NCBI RefSeq assembly: GCF_001411555.2
Contig: NC_049903.1
Location: forward strand, 31,227,083-31,291,082
Direction of reading: 5' to 3'
DNA: 64,000 nt
Origin: Juglans regia
Taxonomy: Eukaryota > Streptophyta > Magnoliopsida > Fagales > Juglandaceae
The position numbers and the translations under genes are program-made. Shown piece by piece: positions 9,640 to 21,834 of the stretch (position 1 is its first letter; the number at the start of each line of letters is the position of its first letter). A model generated the notes under the pieces. The model saw nothing but the letters and a program-made list of their open reading frames with translations. It made no database searches and was not told the DNA's origin.

Positions 9640-12600
9640 TATATACAAATTGAATTAGTAGATCATGAGATTGTTGACCTCGTCATCATCATAATAAACA
9701 AAAATATAAAGTGACAACTTGTTAGCAACTTTTATATAATTAAGTTATATGATAGACTTTGAAAAGGAAACTGTATTTCTATTTTCTCATTAATTAAGTA
9801 GAGATGTACAAGGAGGCATTTATAGACAAATACAAAAGGAATTTTTCGTAGGCATTATTACAAATAGAGAACGTGCACTGCTATATGATATTGCATTACA
9901 CAGAGTTTGTACAATTCTCCTACCAAAACGGTTACAACAGAATACAGAGGACACACGCAAGTTGTCTACATAATTCCTGAAGGTTCTAGAGCAGTGGTTG
10001 ATGCGCTTGGTGCTTGCCATGTCAGTTGTGATTTAGAGACCAACGTAGATGGCTCAATATGCCCCCCTCAAGCCAAGCAGAGTGTCAATAACAGTGAGGC
10101 TCATTCTTAGAAGATGAAATCGAGAGGCTGCAAGGGGCTTTGTGAGGATATCAGCCAGCGGGTCTTTTGATGGTAGAAAATCAACTTGAAGAGTTTTTGC
10201 AGCAACTCAATCACGAACAACATGGAAATCAATTTTCATGTGCTTGGTGCGGGAATGTAGAACTGGGTTAGCAGACAAGTAGGTTGCACCAAGATTGTCA
10301 CACCATAGAAGATGAGTTTTAGAAATAAAAATGTGCAGTTCCTTTAAAATATTTTGAATCCAAAGGAGTTCGGCAGTTTTGTTGGTGAGGGCCTTATATT
10401 CAGCTTCGGTGCAAGAGCGAGCAACAATGCGTTGCTTGCGAAAAGTTTAAGAAATTAAATTGTTACCCAAAAAAATACAAAAGCCACTCGTAGAGTGACG
10501 ATCATCCAGGCAACCAACCCAATCCATGTTTGAAAAGGCTTGAAGTTGTAAGGAGGAAGACCGAAATTAAGAGTTTATTTAAGGTATCTCAGTAGACATT
10601 TAACAGCCTGCCAATGTGTGTGTTTTGGATTGTCCATAAACTGACAGATTTTGTTAACTGTAAAGCAATGTCCAGACGAGTGAGGGAGAGGTATTGAAGG
10701 CCTCCAACAATGGAGCGATACAATGTAGGATCCAAAAAGGTTGGAGTGTCTAAAACAGAAAGGCGACTAGAGGCAGCCATTGAAGAATTAACTCCATTGA
10801 CTGAAAGCATATTTACTCGAGAAAGAATATCACAGATATATTTTTGTTGAGAGAGTGAAATTTCAGTATCCAAATGACAAATTTAAATACTAAGAAAAAA
10901 AAAAGATAACTGGCCTAAACCTTTGACAGGAAAAACAGATGTTAGAAATGAAATGAGTTGATCAATTTGAGATGGATGATAACTTGTCACTATTATATCA
11001 TCTACATAGACCAATACATAGATAAGAATGGATTTGCAAGAGTAAATAAATAGAGACGGGTTAGCTTGGGAAGGGAGAAATCCATACTCAAAGAGGCAAA
11101 ATGAGAGTTGTGTGAACTAAGCATGAGGTGCTTGTTTAAGGCAATAAATGACCTTATGAAAGTGACAGACGTACTCGGGGTGATCAGGATGAACAAAACC
11201 GATTGGCTGGGACATGTAGAAGGTTTTGGTGAGATCTCCCTGGACGAACGCATTTTGGATGTTGAGTTGCCAAATGGGCCATCTATGAGACAGAGCGAGA
11301 AAGAGGACTAAGCAGATTGTAGTGGGTTTGACAACCGAGTTGAATGTCTTGGCATAGTCGATGCCTTCCTTCTGGTGAAAACCCTTGGCGACGAGTCTCA
11401 CCATGCGTCTTTCAATGGAGCTGTTGGCATTGTGTTTGGTTCGGAACACCCACCTGCATCCAACAACATTAGAAGAAAGGGGAGAGGGAACAAGCGGCCA
11501 AATTTTGCTCTGAAGTAGAGCTTGAAATTCTTTGCTCATGGCGTCACACCACTCAGAGAAGCAGGATGCAGTAGTGTAGGAAGATGGTTCTTTGGAAAAT
11601 TTGATGGTGAGGGTAAGACAGTGACGAGGATTTGGGTATGGAATTTGACCATGTGTGAAGGGTTTTGGACGAGAATTGTTTGTTTTAGATCGTGTAATGA
11701 TCGGTGAGCGTGGGAGGGACGGTGGTGGTATGAGAGAAACATGAGGGTTAGGGTTAACGTGAGTGAGTTTTGGGGGAGAGGACGAAACATGTTGTGAAGA
11801 TGAAGATGATGGGCTGAATTTGATGGGGATGGAAGGAAGAGTTAATGGGTTTGGATGATGTGGTGGATTTGGGCCCAAGACAAAAGGTTGGAGAATCGGG
11901 AGGGTTGTATGTGTTTGTTGAGATATGTTGGGGCCCAAATGAGATTGAGGAGAGTTTAGATTTGAAACAGAATAAGAGGGATAGAGAAAAGAATTTTCAT
12001 TAAAAATAACATCACGAGATATATATAGTCGATTGGTGGGAACGTGTAAACACTTATAGCCTTTATGTATAGGACTATATCCAAGAAAGAGACAAGGGAA
12101 CAAAAGTGGATTTTGTGATTGTTATAGGGCCGAAGATTGGACCAACATTCGGACCCAAACACTTTTAGAAATGAGTAATCTGGACCTTTGTTAAAGAGAA
12201 GTAGATGTGGTGACTTATTGTGAAGCGAAGGTGAGGGAAGAAAGTTTATAAGATAAGCTGCTGTATGAAAAGTATCAGACCAAAATTTGTATGGGAGAGA
12301 TGTCGTTGCTAAAAGAGCAAGGTCAGTCTCAACGATGTGGCAATGCTTTCTCTCCACTAGGCCATTTTGTTGGTGGGTGTGAGGACATGAGAGTTTATGT
12401 GTAATGCCTTGAGATTGAAGTAGATTGGTGAGGAGTCAAAATTCTCCTATCCAATCAATTTGAACAATTTTAATTTTAGCATTAAATAGTCGTTCAACGT
12501 ATTTTTAAAAAAGAACAAATGTGGATGTAGAATCACCCTTAGAAGCAAGCGGATAAAACCAGGTATATCAGCTAAAATCATCAACAAAAGAAATGTAGTA

Positions 12601-13190
12601 CTTGAAACCATCATGTGAAATATAAGGGGAAAGACCCCAAACATCTACAAAGATCAAATGTAAAGGTCTTGGAGACCGACTAACATTAAGACTAAATGGT
12701 AGTTGCCTACATTTGGCAAGTGGACAAGCTTAACAAAAGAAAGAAGACTGAATGGGAATGAATGGGAATAAATGAGACACAAGTCGAAGAGATGGATGGC
12801 CAAGTCTATGATGCCACTGAGCAATTGAAGTTCTTTCACCAACAAAAGTAGCGGGAGATGATTTTATGATAGTTGGAGGAGGGAAAACGTAGAGCCCATT
12901 ATGTGTTGGTCTTTGGCAAAGAAGAGTCTCAGTTTGCTTGTCCTTCACAGAAAAATGTGAATAATGAAATTCAAAGAAGACACAATTATCAAAGCAAAAT
13001 TGATCTACAAAAACTAAGTTTTGGGTAATCTGAGAAATATGTAATAAATTGTGAAGAACAAAATTAGAGGAGGAGGAAGAGATTGGAGAATCACCTATAT
13101 GAGCTATCGGAAGGGTCTTGCCATCGCTAGTTATTTGCCTAGGGCTAGTATATGGTTCAGAAGAGATGTTCTTAAGGGGCATTTTCTATC
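9640..13190 (-). mobile_element. Ty1/copia relic 1 (3' LTR to pre-integrase; 5' truncated)
   Basis: Minus-strand order: GAG-pre-integrase (13182-12654; WHHRLGHPS and PFSLLSFVKL), integrase (about 12650-11956; VERKHCHIVETDLALLA, SECWSNLRPYNNH, PCLFLGYSPIHKGYKC), linker, reverse transcriptase (about 11700-10980; CRWVFRTK, RLVAKGFHQKEGIDY, VYVDD region), and RNase H (about 10470-10160). The polypurine tract appears on + at 10057-10070, next to an LTR ending at 10056. Gag and the 5' LTR are absent. Frame breaks separate every domain, so it is non-functional. It is near-identical to the relic at 47-50.6 kb because both sit in the duplicated block. The lineage is probably Ale/Retrofit-like. Confidence 0.85.
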
Positions 13191-13780
13191 AATTTTTTGT
13201 TACCCATATGCCAAACAAACTATAATTAAAATATCAAGACAGATTTGCTGCTAAAAAAATCATTGGAAAGACATGAAAGCGATGTAATTGGGATATCAAC
13301 TAGGTAGTTCGAAGAAGGAATAGGGGTTAACATCATCCATTCATGAAGAACATGCAGGGACAAACAATCATACAACCTAATTTGTTGCAAGTAGACAAAT
13401 CCAATTATTACAGTAGCCACAATGTCATTGTTAATACATAACGATATATGCAACAATTTCTCTACTTCATAATGCTCATTCATTTGGGATAATCAAGTCG
13501 GTGGTACTAGTGCAACAAATATGAACCTTTTTGTTGATCTTTATCCAAAATCATCATCTTTTTCTCGAGAGGCACACCCTTACTAGAGTACTTACAGTCC
13601 TATATTCCTTTTGCCAAACATGTGTAAAATAGACATCACATCCATCTAACCAATCTATAAAACAAAAACATGAATATTAGAACTATATCATGCAACCTCT
13701 TTCAATAATGCTTTCACTAGCACAATAATAAAATAATAAAAAAAAACATTTACACCAACCTGTTAATGCCCAACCACCCG
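13191..13780. other. Intergenic sequence of unknown origin beside the copia relic
   Basis: AT-rich DNA with no convincing coding potential. It is duplicated at about 50565-51140 with few differences. Nothing recognisable is present. Confidence 0.5.
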
Positions 13781-13789
13781 TAGACGAGA

Positions 13790-15640
13790 CGTTGATGCTA
13801 CATCTTCATGAAATGACCACAACAAACCAGCAAAAAGAATAATAAAGTAAATAAAATATCCAATGCAATACATTCAAATTCCATATCAAATTATGTTTTT
13901 ACAGCAATCCACCAAGCACATTCATGTTGCATGCTCTTCCAACACAATCACAAGTTCAAACCACAAGCTCTTTCCCATGTAAACCAAAAAGTTAAGACAG
14001 CAAACCAGTAATAGATGATACAAATGACTGAGAATATATATACATTAATTGTTGAAAACGAAAGTGAATCAACCAAATACACAAAGTCACAACTATATTC
14101 TGGATTGCACATATCACAATTCTTTTAAAAGTATAGAATTAAAATTACAATGAAAAGCAAAGACATGATCATTTACAAACCACCAAGCATATATCACATT
14201 CCCAAACCAGCCAAAAGAGACTTTGAACCATCCTAAAAAGGTTATCATGTGCATGAAAACCATCAGCCAATATATCAACCAAAAATGGTTGAGATTTGTT
14301 ATTATTCCTGAATTAGTTGACTGAGGTTCAACCTTCATGTAATATGTTTGAATGAAAACCAATAAGTGCTAACACCCAACCAATTACAAAGATTACATTC
14401 ATGGATGAACGCGATTACAAATCTTTAAACCTTTATACAGTTCATTAGGATGAAAACCAAAATGTATTTGCAGCAAACCAATAAGTGTATATTCAAATGA
14501 AAGCATTAATACATTATGTAGTTCGTTAATAAAACTCGTGTATGAAGTGAGGAAAGCAAAAATTGAGGGCAGCAAACCAGCAAGCATATTATAGCCCATA
14601 AACTCCAACCTTCAAAGTTTAAACCTTTATATAACCCATCAAAATGATCTACCAAATACTATTTGATACAGGAGGATCTGAGTCAGATGATGTTGAGTTG
14701 TCAAATCACACATTGATTGCACTAAAATACCTTAAGGGGGCAGATCAGCACAATGGCATGAAATCGTGATCTTTTCTTGATTAGGGTAGTTCTGGGCATG
14801 TTTCGGTATTTTGACCATAACTTTGGCTACAAGTATCAGAATTGGGCATATAACCCAATTCGGAAAGCTCTTTTCGGCACGCACGTCGTGGGCACCTAGC
14901 TATGCTCAGTGTGCATCATTGTTGAGGCCAAATTTCATTATTTTATTCTTATTTTTAGTTATTTTTTGCCTGTTATGGTAATATTTCATTTATTATTTAG
15001 GAAGTAATTTTGAGCTCGATTTGGGCCAGATTTTTGACAAATTACTTCTTTTTGTACATATTTGTTTTTGGCATGATTATTGAAATTTTTCTATTTCTGG
15101 TAAAATTCTGATACGGTCAATTTTCAGCTATTACAACCCAGCTTATGGGTTTATTGGGTCATTCTTGAATTTTGATAATTTTGATTTGAACATCAGAGGT
15201 GTTTTCTCTGTGTTTTTGGGTGATTTTCTTATCTTCTTTCCTCTGAATTATCTGCTAAAACTAGCATGCAGAATAATCATTATTCTGTCTGGTGTCATCT
15301 TTGGGCAGCAAACCAGCATGCATGTTTGCTTACACTTATCAGACATAAATATTTCATATTTTAAACTTCTGGACAAGCTCATTCAAATAAAAACCAAAAT
15401 GTTGGGGGAGCAAACCACCAATCATGTTACAGGGTGTATTGTTATATGAATGCACTTAGTACGTTGCAAAACCACGTGAAAAACGCCAAGGAAACCAACA
15501 ATCTATTAATCTACCTGCCCAATTCAATCTTTTAAATCTTCATAAAGCTCATGGGTATGAAAACCCAATATTTCCGCCAAGCAAATCACAAGCAAACATC
15601 TGGATTACAACGGTTGTTGATTTTATTTCATTTTTCAGGA
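13790..15640. repeat. Degenerate interspersed/tandem repeat with GCAAACCAGCAAGCAT core
   Basis: A motif close to GCAGCAAACCAGCAAGCAT recurs at about 13821, 13901, 13998, 14174, 14471, 14569, 15304 and 15407, with a weaker copy near 15571. It is often preceded 15-30 bp earlier by GAAAACCAAAATGT and further upstream by TTTAAACCTTTATA...CTCAT. Several spacings are near 85-105 bp. This fits an old, decayed minisatellite with a unit of about 80-100 bp. The copy at 51.1-53.0 kb differs by gain or loss of unit-sized segments. No protein-coding function is visible. Confidence 0.5.
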
Positions 15641-15947
15641 CGATTGAAGTAAAAGGATAAGCTAAAATGAGTGAATATCGGTTATTGAAAAATACTGAGA
15701 AATACCTCCCACGTTGGCCTCCAATAAAAAAACAACGCCCATTTGATGTTTCCCATCTCCAGACTCCCCACCACTGATTCACTTGCTGCAATGTCTCGAC
15801 TACTTGTTCTGCCACCACGAGAAAGAGGGGTATGATACCTGCAAGTAAAGCATACACAATATTTAGCAGAACCCAATTGGTTAGATGCTTTACCCAAGAT
15901 TGTCTTTCGGGAACATTCCACATTGAATCTAGTCGACCAAAAGTCAT
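15549..15947 (-). CDS. Unrecognised open frame, 132 codons (doubtful gene)
   Basis: This is a minus-strand open frame with a hydrophobic stretch early on (LLNIVYALLAGIIPLFLVV, about residues 27-46) that could be a membrane segment, followed by a tryptophan-rich part (QWWGVWRWE). A candidate acceptor (TTGCAG/GT near 15843) and donor (GAG/GTATTT near 15706) bracket an alternative reading in another frame, so it could be one exon of a decayed spliced gene. I do not recognise the family. The second copy (52923-53321) stays open with a few substitutions, but the duplication is recent and this is weak evidence for selection. Confidence 0.2.
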   Translation of the reverse strand: MTFGRLDSMWNVPERQSWVKHLTNWVLLNIVYALLAGIIPLFLVVAEQVVETLQQVNQWWGVWRWETSNGRCFFIGGQRGRYFSVFFNNRYSLILAYPFTSIVLKNEIKSTTVVIQMFACDLLGGNIGFSYP

Positions 15948-16189
15948 CTAACACTCTAGCCTTGAGTTAAGCCAAACAATATTTGAGAATACTTATATTT
16001 CCAAACAAGACTTTTGACTAATGATTCCTCGGGAAACAAAAAAGTTTGAAGTTCAATAATTTGGTCTTTGATTTCTATAGAAAAAAAATTATGAAAATAT
16101 TACGTGACATTTACATGTCTATATTTTTTTCTCTTTAACATTCCAAGGGTTACGATTACAAAGATTCTAAGGATCTAAATCCAATAATT

Positions 16190-16420
16190 TCAACGACGTC
16201 ACTGATATAGTCTCTGTTTCAACACCTCTGCAAAGTGAATGTGCTAGGCTGGTTGGCGGCTGTGTGTATTTATAAAAAGGCTGACTCATGCACTCCCTTT
16301 TTCTTTTCCTACTTCAAAGTACTCCAGATTCCTCCTAGAATTGCGACTAAGCTTATCTTTTCATCCTAATCGTCTATGGTGAGCCTTTCTTTATTCGAGC
16401 GTGTTAGGTAAGTTTTCAGG
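16190..16420 (+). promoter_or_regulatory. Promoter-like cluster (GACGTC, TATA, TGACTCA)
   Basis: GACGTCAC at 16195, TATTTATAAAAAGG at 16267-16280 and TGACTCA at 16282 are followed about 90 bp later by ATGGTGAGCC (16377) and a strong donor-like TTAG/GTAAGT. No downstream gene is recognised on this strand; the DNA beyond is an antisense gag relic. It is duplicated near 53.57-53.79 kb, where TGACTCA has become TAACTCA. It could be a stranded promoter. Confidence 0.3.
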
Positions 16421-17085
16421 TTCTCTCATTCCTTCTATTTTATTGTTAACAGATAAGCTGCTGGCTTGCAGCGCCTTCTGCTTGCCAAAAAATTGCGTGA
16501 GAAACTGGTTAGCAAGCTCCTCAAAACTGGTAATTGATCCAGAGTGAAGGGTCCCGAACCACCCCCGTGCTACTCCTTTCAGCGTCAATGAGAAGGCGTG
16601 GCAAGCCACCTCCCCGAGGAAGCCATGGAGTCTTGTGCGCTTCGAAATTCTCAAGGTGATCAACAAAATTTTTAGATCCATCGTATAGATCGATCTGCGG
16701 TACCTTAAATTTAGACAGTAGAGGAACCACCATGACTTCCTCATTGTAAGGGAGGTCCATTCGTGTGAAGAGTTGCTCCACGAAAGAGGAACCACCCCAT
16801 CCTTTTCGTCATCTCCTCGATTTATCTACCAAACTATGCAGCTCATCATGCATTTTTTTTCTTTTCTATTTTTTCACTATTTACTCCCTCCACGCTATGT
16901 GCATCTCCTTTAGGCTGCCCGTTCTACTCTAAGGGATTATCCCTCTGTTGCTTTAATTCCTCATTCTCTTAGTGCAGTTGTTCAACGACCACCATTACTT
17001 GTTTCAGCCTCTCTTCCATTTCTGCTAACCTTACTTCCACCTCCGTCGTGCTTGTTCCTGGATCCCGATCGACTTGTGATCGCGT
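16391..17085 (-). pseudogene. Ty3/gypsy gag relic
   Basis: Two overlapping minus-strand frames together give a gag domain: PQIDLYDGSKNF, then FLGEVACHAFSLTLKG, ARGWFGTLHSGSI and FEELANQFLTQF. The switch of frame near 16610 indicates a frameshift. Further upstream (to about 17085) a Glu/Arg-rich region fits the gag N-terminus. No protease or polymerase follows. The duplicate is at 53765-54465. Confidence 0.75.
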
Positions 17086-17900
17086 GACGGTTGGTATGTA
17101 AAAATCACATTGAGGTATGTGAAAATCCCACAGACGGTGTCATTATAAAGGACATGTTTCACACCACCCACTATATAGATGACCTGCAGTAGTGAAGAGA
17201 CGACGTTGGTCGCCCTGTGTAAATTCCGATGAGTGTATATAAAATGAAGATGAAAATATTTGTTACCTCTATCAAGTTATGTATAGAAGGATGTGGCGTG
17301 ATGATGACTAACTCTGATCATCAGTCTCGTGTGCTTATCCTTCATGATCCCTTATTAATCGGAGAAGATACTTCATGTTTTATAAGAGTTATTTTGCTCA
17401 AGATGATTATATCCAATTGGGAGCCTTATCTCTAGCTCTTTAGAGTTATCTCATCTCATAATTATGGTTACGAGCCTCTTGTCTATGGGGCTCTTAATCC
17501 AAAGTATAAGCCTAGTCATTTTAGTCTTAGTGATGAGCTTAGTCTTAGAGATGGGCCGGAAGCCCAAGAGTTCAAATGTCCACTCCACACACTATACGTG
17601 TTCTTTGTTACAATTCGCATCAAATTCCCCACATGATCTCCTGAGCTAAAAGTTATGAGAAATTATATTTGTAATCGTAAGTATATAAGTATCGTGCAGT
17701 CGTTTTAAAAAACGTGAATAAATATAAGATTTACATAAAAGAAAATTAATTTTTTAATAATAAACTATACTCTTTTTTAAATTGATTGTACGGTATTTGT
17801 ACGTTCTAATATTTATAGCATTCGACGACTAGTCTCGTACCCTTTACATTGCGTTCACTCTCTCCCTCCGTCTGATCCACTTTCCCCTTATTCATGCACC
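17086..17900 (+). promoter_or_regulatory. 5' flank of AKR copy 2 with gypsy LTR-end fragment
   Basis: There is no gene here. 17419-17425 is the empty target site of the copia insertion found at 54800. 17588-17622 resembles the LTR 3' end plus primer-binding site of the gypsy element at 34887-34920 (TTCTTTGTTACAATT). CCCCACATGATC near 17627 is shared with the flanks of copies 1 and 4. TATTTATAG near 17810 could serve as a TATA box about 90 bp before ATG 17901. The CT-rich leader CTCTCCCTCCGTCTGATC is shared with copies 1 and 4. Promoter activity is inferred only. Confidence 0.45.
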
Positions 17901-20617
17901 ATGGAAATGGCACAGGAAATTCGGTTCTTCGAGTTGAACACGGGAGCTAAGATCCCTTCTTTGGGACTGGGGACGGGGCAGGTCGACCCCAGCCTCCTCG
18001 GTGAAGCCTTGGCCACTGCCATCAAGGTCTTCTTCGTTTCCTTCTTTATCTGTCGCATACGCCGTTTTTAGGTTTTGGAGTTTTTATGGACGTCATGATT
18101 AATTTTTGTGGTGTGAAAAGTAATGAATAGCTTAATTAGCTCTCTAGCTACAAGCCAACATGTTTACTTGTGCTGCAGGTTGGATACCGCCATATTGATT
18201 GCGCTCAACTCTATGGCAATGAAAAGGAGGTAAAATATTTTCTGAAAACTTGGTGTCACTCGCCTTGAGCCTTTAGTATCGTCTCACTACGACCAACTTC
18301 TAAGCTATAGAATTGCTTTTAGGTATCAGATACATGCACTTGATGCTTTAGATCTTCCTACAGCATGAGTCGCATATTAGTCAACCAGTTTGATTCAAGC
18401 TTGTGGACAATATATCTTTCATAGATGGAATTTACTTACAGATTCGAATACCCTAGGCATTTTTTTGGGGATTTCTATTTGGGTATATGAACGATGACAT
18501 GGAAGGACGCCTTCATGAGTATTCCCAGTTAGTTTGTCATAGTGCGCATGCTGGGGTATGGGGCTAAGTGCTGACACATCCATTTTCTCTTTACTTAATT
18601 ATTTTCTAATACGCACGAAATAATTAGTGATGCATGATGTTCTAAGTCTTGTTTTATTGCTAATTGAAATTGCTTAAGCTTTTGCAAGAATTGTACATGA
18701 AGATACTATCTGATTTCAACTACTCATTTATTGTAGATTGGTCTCATTCTGAAGAAACTATTTGAAGATGATGTGGTGAAGCGTGAGGATTTGTGGATTA
18801 CCTCTAAACTCTGGTTTGTTTTATAGAGTAAAAAGTTTCCATTTAAAATGATAATGCTCTGTTCCTTATATGAGTTACTAACAGGGTCTTTGATCTTATC
18901 TAGTACGTTTTCTTTACATCTAAAAATGAGTTAATCCACAGGAGCACTGATCATGCACCTGAAGATGTTTCAGAGGCTTTGGATACTACTTTGCGAAACT
19001 TGCAACTTGATTATCTTGACTTGTACCTTGTATGTATCACTGATTAAAACTTATGAGCGATTTGGATATCTACAAATTACTTGGTACACTAGTTTTTGCT
19101 TTGATACACACCCTGCAGTCTTCTAACTTTTAGAAAGGCTTCCTAGAACTACCTATTGAAGGTGGAATAGAAGGGTTTTTTTTTTTAAATATAAAAATAA
19201 AAAAATTCCACGCATAGTACTTATGACCAAGTCATGGAATGCCTTGAGCCTGCTTCTATTCTTCTCAGAAAATTACACTTTGAGATATTAGTATTGACAT
19301 CATTTTCTTCTCGATGATGCGGTATTGAGGACATTATTTAACTGTGACTAAATGAGGCTGCTCAACGTTTTAAGATCCATTGGCCAGTCCGGATGAAGAA
19401 GGGGTCAATAGGCATTCAACCAGAAAACCTCATTCAACCAGATATACCTAGCACGTGGAAAGCAATGGAAGCACTCTATGTTTCTGGAAAGGCTCGAGCT
19501 ATTGGTGTCAGCAATTTCTCTTCAAAGAAGCTTGGCCATCTGTTGGAGGTAGCACGGGTGCCTCCTGCTGTTAACCAAGTGGAGTGCCACCCTTCATGGC
19601 AGCAGGCAGGATTACATGCATTTTGTAAATCCAAGGGAGTTCACTTATCTGTGAGTTTATACGCAAATTTTGAAATGCTTTTATTTGTGCGTACGCACAT
19701 ATATTCAGTATCTTAAGATGGTTTATCTATTTGTGAGGAGGCAAATCTTAACTGAAGAGTTAAATATTTTTTATTTCTATAATTGAAGGTTTTAAGATTG
19801 TTAAAAATGGTAACATTGTGATGTTTTTTTTATCTAGGGACATTCGCCATTAGGTTCTCCTGGCAGTACGTGGGTCAAGAGTGACGTTCTTAAGAATCCA
19901 ATTCTAGGTATGGTTGCAGAGAAACTAGGCAAAACTCCTGCACAAGTAGCCCTTCGTTGGGGTCTGCAAATGGGTCATAGCGTGCTTCCAAAAAGTACAC
20001 ATGAAGGAAGGATTAAGGACAACTTTGATATCTTCAACTGGTCTATACCTGAAGTCTTGCTCGCCAAATTGTCCAAAATTGAGCAGGCAAGTATTCAGTT
20101 AGACATTGTCTTTCTAAATTATACTTCAGAACTGTCTGCACCATTCTTTTTCATGGCCAATTCTATATATAGCTTTTACCAGCATTTACAGTCGCTATTT
20201 CCTGCTAATATGTTATCAAGTGAATTGGTCCTTTAAGTTTTGCTGCAATCATACGCTTAGGCGTTGCTCTTGCACAAGTTCCATATACTTAGGCTCTTGT
20301 GGACTCTTTTGATTAATAAAAACTTGTTTATCGATAAAAAAAAATGATTAATACATGAACAATCAAAATAAGAAAGCAAACATTGACGGCATATTAGCAT
20401 TTTTCATCATTATAATAATGCTAATTCCCTCTATGATGCTTTTACTGGGTCTCTGAAGGATTGTGTATGAGGTCCAATGAATATGGTATAATGACGATTA
20501 TGTATGTTCCCGATGTTTATTGTGCAGGAAAGATTGACAACAGGGAACTCCGTCTTTGTCCACGAGACTTTTGGTCCGTACAGGACTGTTGAGGAGTTAT
20601 GGGATGGCGAAATATGA
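17901..20617 (+). CDS. Aldo-keto reductase copy 2 (B type, AKR4C-like), intact, 7 exons
   Basis: Exons: 17901-18026, 18179-18229, 18737-18813, 18942-19029, 19375-19650, 19838-20086, 20528-20617. They sum to 957 nt, or 318 aa. The protein starts [13 protein letters not shown]; a second ATG lies at 17907. Tetrad D49, Y54, K83 and H116 is intact, and LPKST is kept. Two active-site differences stand out. GTW is GTG (G26), and the stacking tyrosine of the GYSPLG segment is histidine (GHSPLG, H208). The intron 6 donor is CAG/GCAAGT, the ideal GC-AG consensus, and the intron 4 acceptor is AAG. The last exon encodes [17 protein letters not shown] and ends in WDGEI. The B-type partner is copy 5. A redox role is expected from the family, but cofactor handling may be altered. 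Confidence 0.9.
20255..20348 (+). repeat. LINE-like 3' tail in intron 6 of copy 2
   Basis: This segment is homologous to the poly-A-ended piece in intron 6 of copy 1, with AATAAA followed by an A run. It is a possible premature poly(A) site if the GC donor is not used. Confidence 0.4.
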
Positions 20618-21830
20618 GCAGCGAGATAACTGCTGCAGGTTCATTGGAAAATGAGGGCAAAGTTAAATTTAGTTGTCATGTTATGTGTTCTGTTTTTCTT
20701 TTTCTTTTGATATTTCGAGGGATTTGACTTCCACTCTTCAAATTGCCACTTTTTCCGTTATACAATTCCAAAATGTTAGTACCGTATAAGATTTGCTCCA
20801 AAATTCAAGGGAAAGAAAATGAAAATGTCTTCGCTCGATTGGACATTTAAGAAAAGAAATAGTAATGATAGTAAAATTCAATTAAAAAAAACTAAGACTT
20901 GTATTTTTTTTTTTTTTTCCTGATTTAGCTATTAATTTTACAGGACTACATCCCACTCTTTATATTAGCTATTCAATTTTATTATTTTTATTAAAATATT
21001 ATTCAAATTTTGTCCTTATATCTAACGGTCATATTCTTGAAAAAACACATTTTTCCAACTGTCATAAGTTTTCATTCAATATAAGTAAGTTCATCTTTCT
21101 TCATTCTAAATTTCTTTATAAGTTTTTTTAAAGGTCATTCTTTCTTTCACATTATACTCCTTAATGACTGATGATGAAAGTAGAGTTGATAAACAATATC
21201 AGCTAGCAATTTGTATTATATATACTGAAAATTCTTGAAATCAATTGACAAAACTTAGCCCTACATCACAATGTTCCGTTGTTAAAAGTTTTCCCAATTT
21301 TTTTGTGCCCATTATTCTTCAATTCAAATTAGAATGTTATTTTCATGATAATACCACAATGAAATATTCAGTTTTCTCATGAACAAAACATAATGGCATA
21401 AAAGCCAACAAAAACCTCGAAATAACCTATAAACAACATAGAAAAGTCATGAAAAAACATTTCTCAAAAAACCCTAGTTAAAAGAAGGAAAAATAACATG
21501 GTCAGAAGCAAAATCTACAGAAAAAGTTATCAAAATCTGAAGGAAATTTGTATAATCACTAAAAGTAGATCTGGAAAATAAAGTTAAAAAATTTACCTTC
21601 AATTGGAGATTAGATCCTTAATTGAAGCTAAAATGCGGTGTTTTGCTTCTTCTTCTTTTTTTTCTCTCTGCAAGTAAGCATTTATAGATAAACTAATAAA
21701 CACAAGACACAAATTTGGTGGAGTGGGAATCCCCTACAGTTTTCCCGAAGCCAATACAAATGCCGTGCTTTGCTTGGCTGTATGGAAAGTTCAAAAAAAA
21801 TTACAGAAAGAAAAATTGCAGGTTGAAACT
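20618..21830. other. 3' flank of copy 2; no gene seen
   Basis: AT-rich sequence shared with the flank of copy 5 (62585-63340). About 440 bp (about 21400-21840) is missing from the copy 5 version, with AAAGCC at the junction. No recognisable coding or RNA feature is present. Confidence 0.5.
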
Positions 21831-21834
21831 AATG

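Noticed and set aside
11108..11311. + strand frame across the copia relic (and its copy at 48466-48669)
   Set aside because: It is antisense to reverse transcriptase codons and is a shadow frame.
15165..15449. 94-codon + strand frame with hydrophobic stretches
   Set aside because: It is AT-rich, overlaps the degenerate repeat, has no domain, and its codons follow repeat words.
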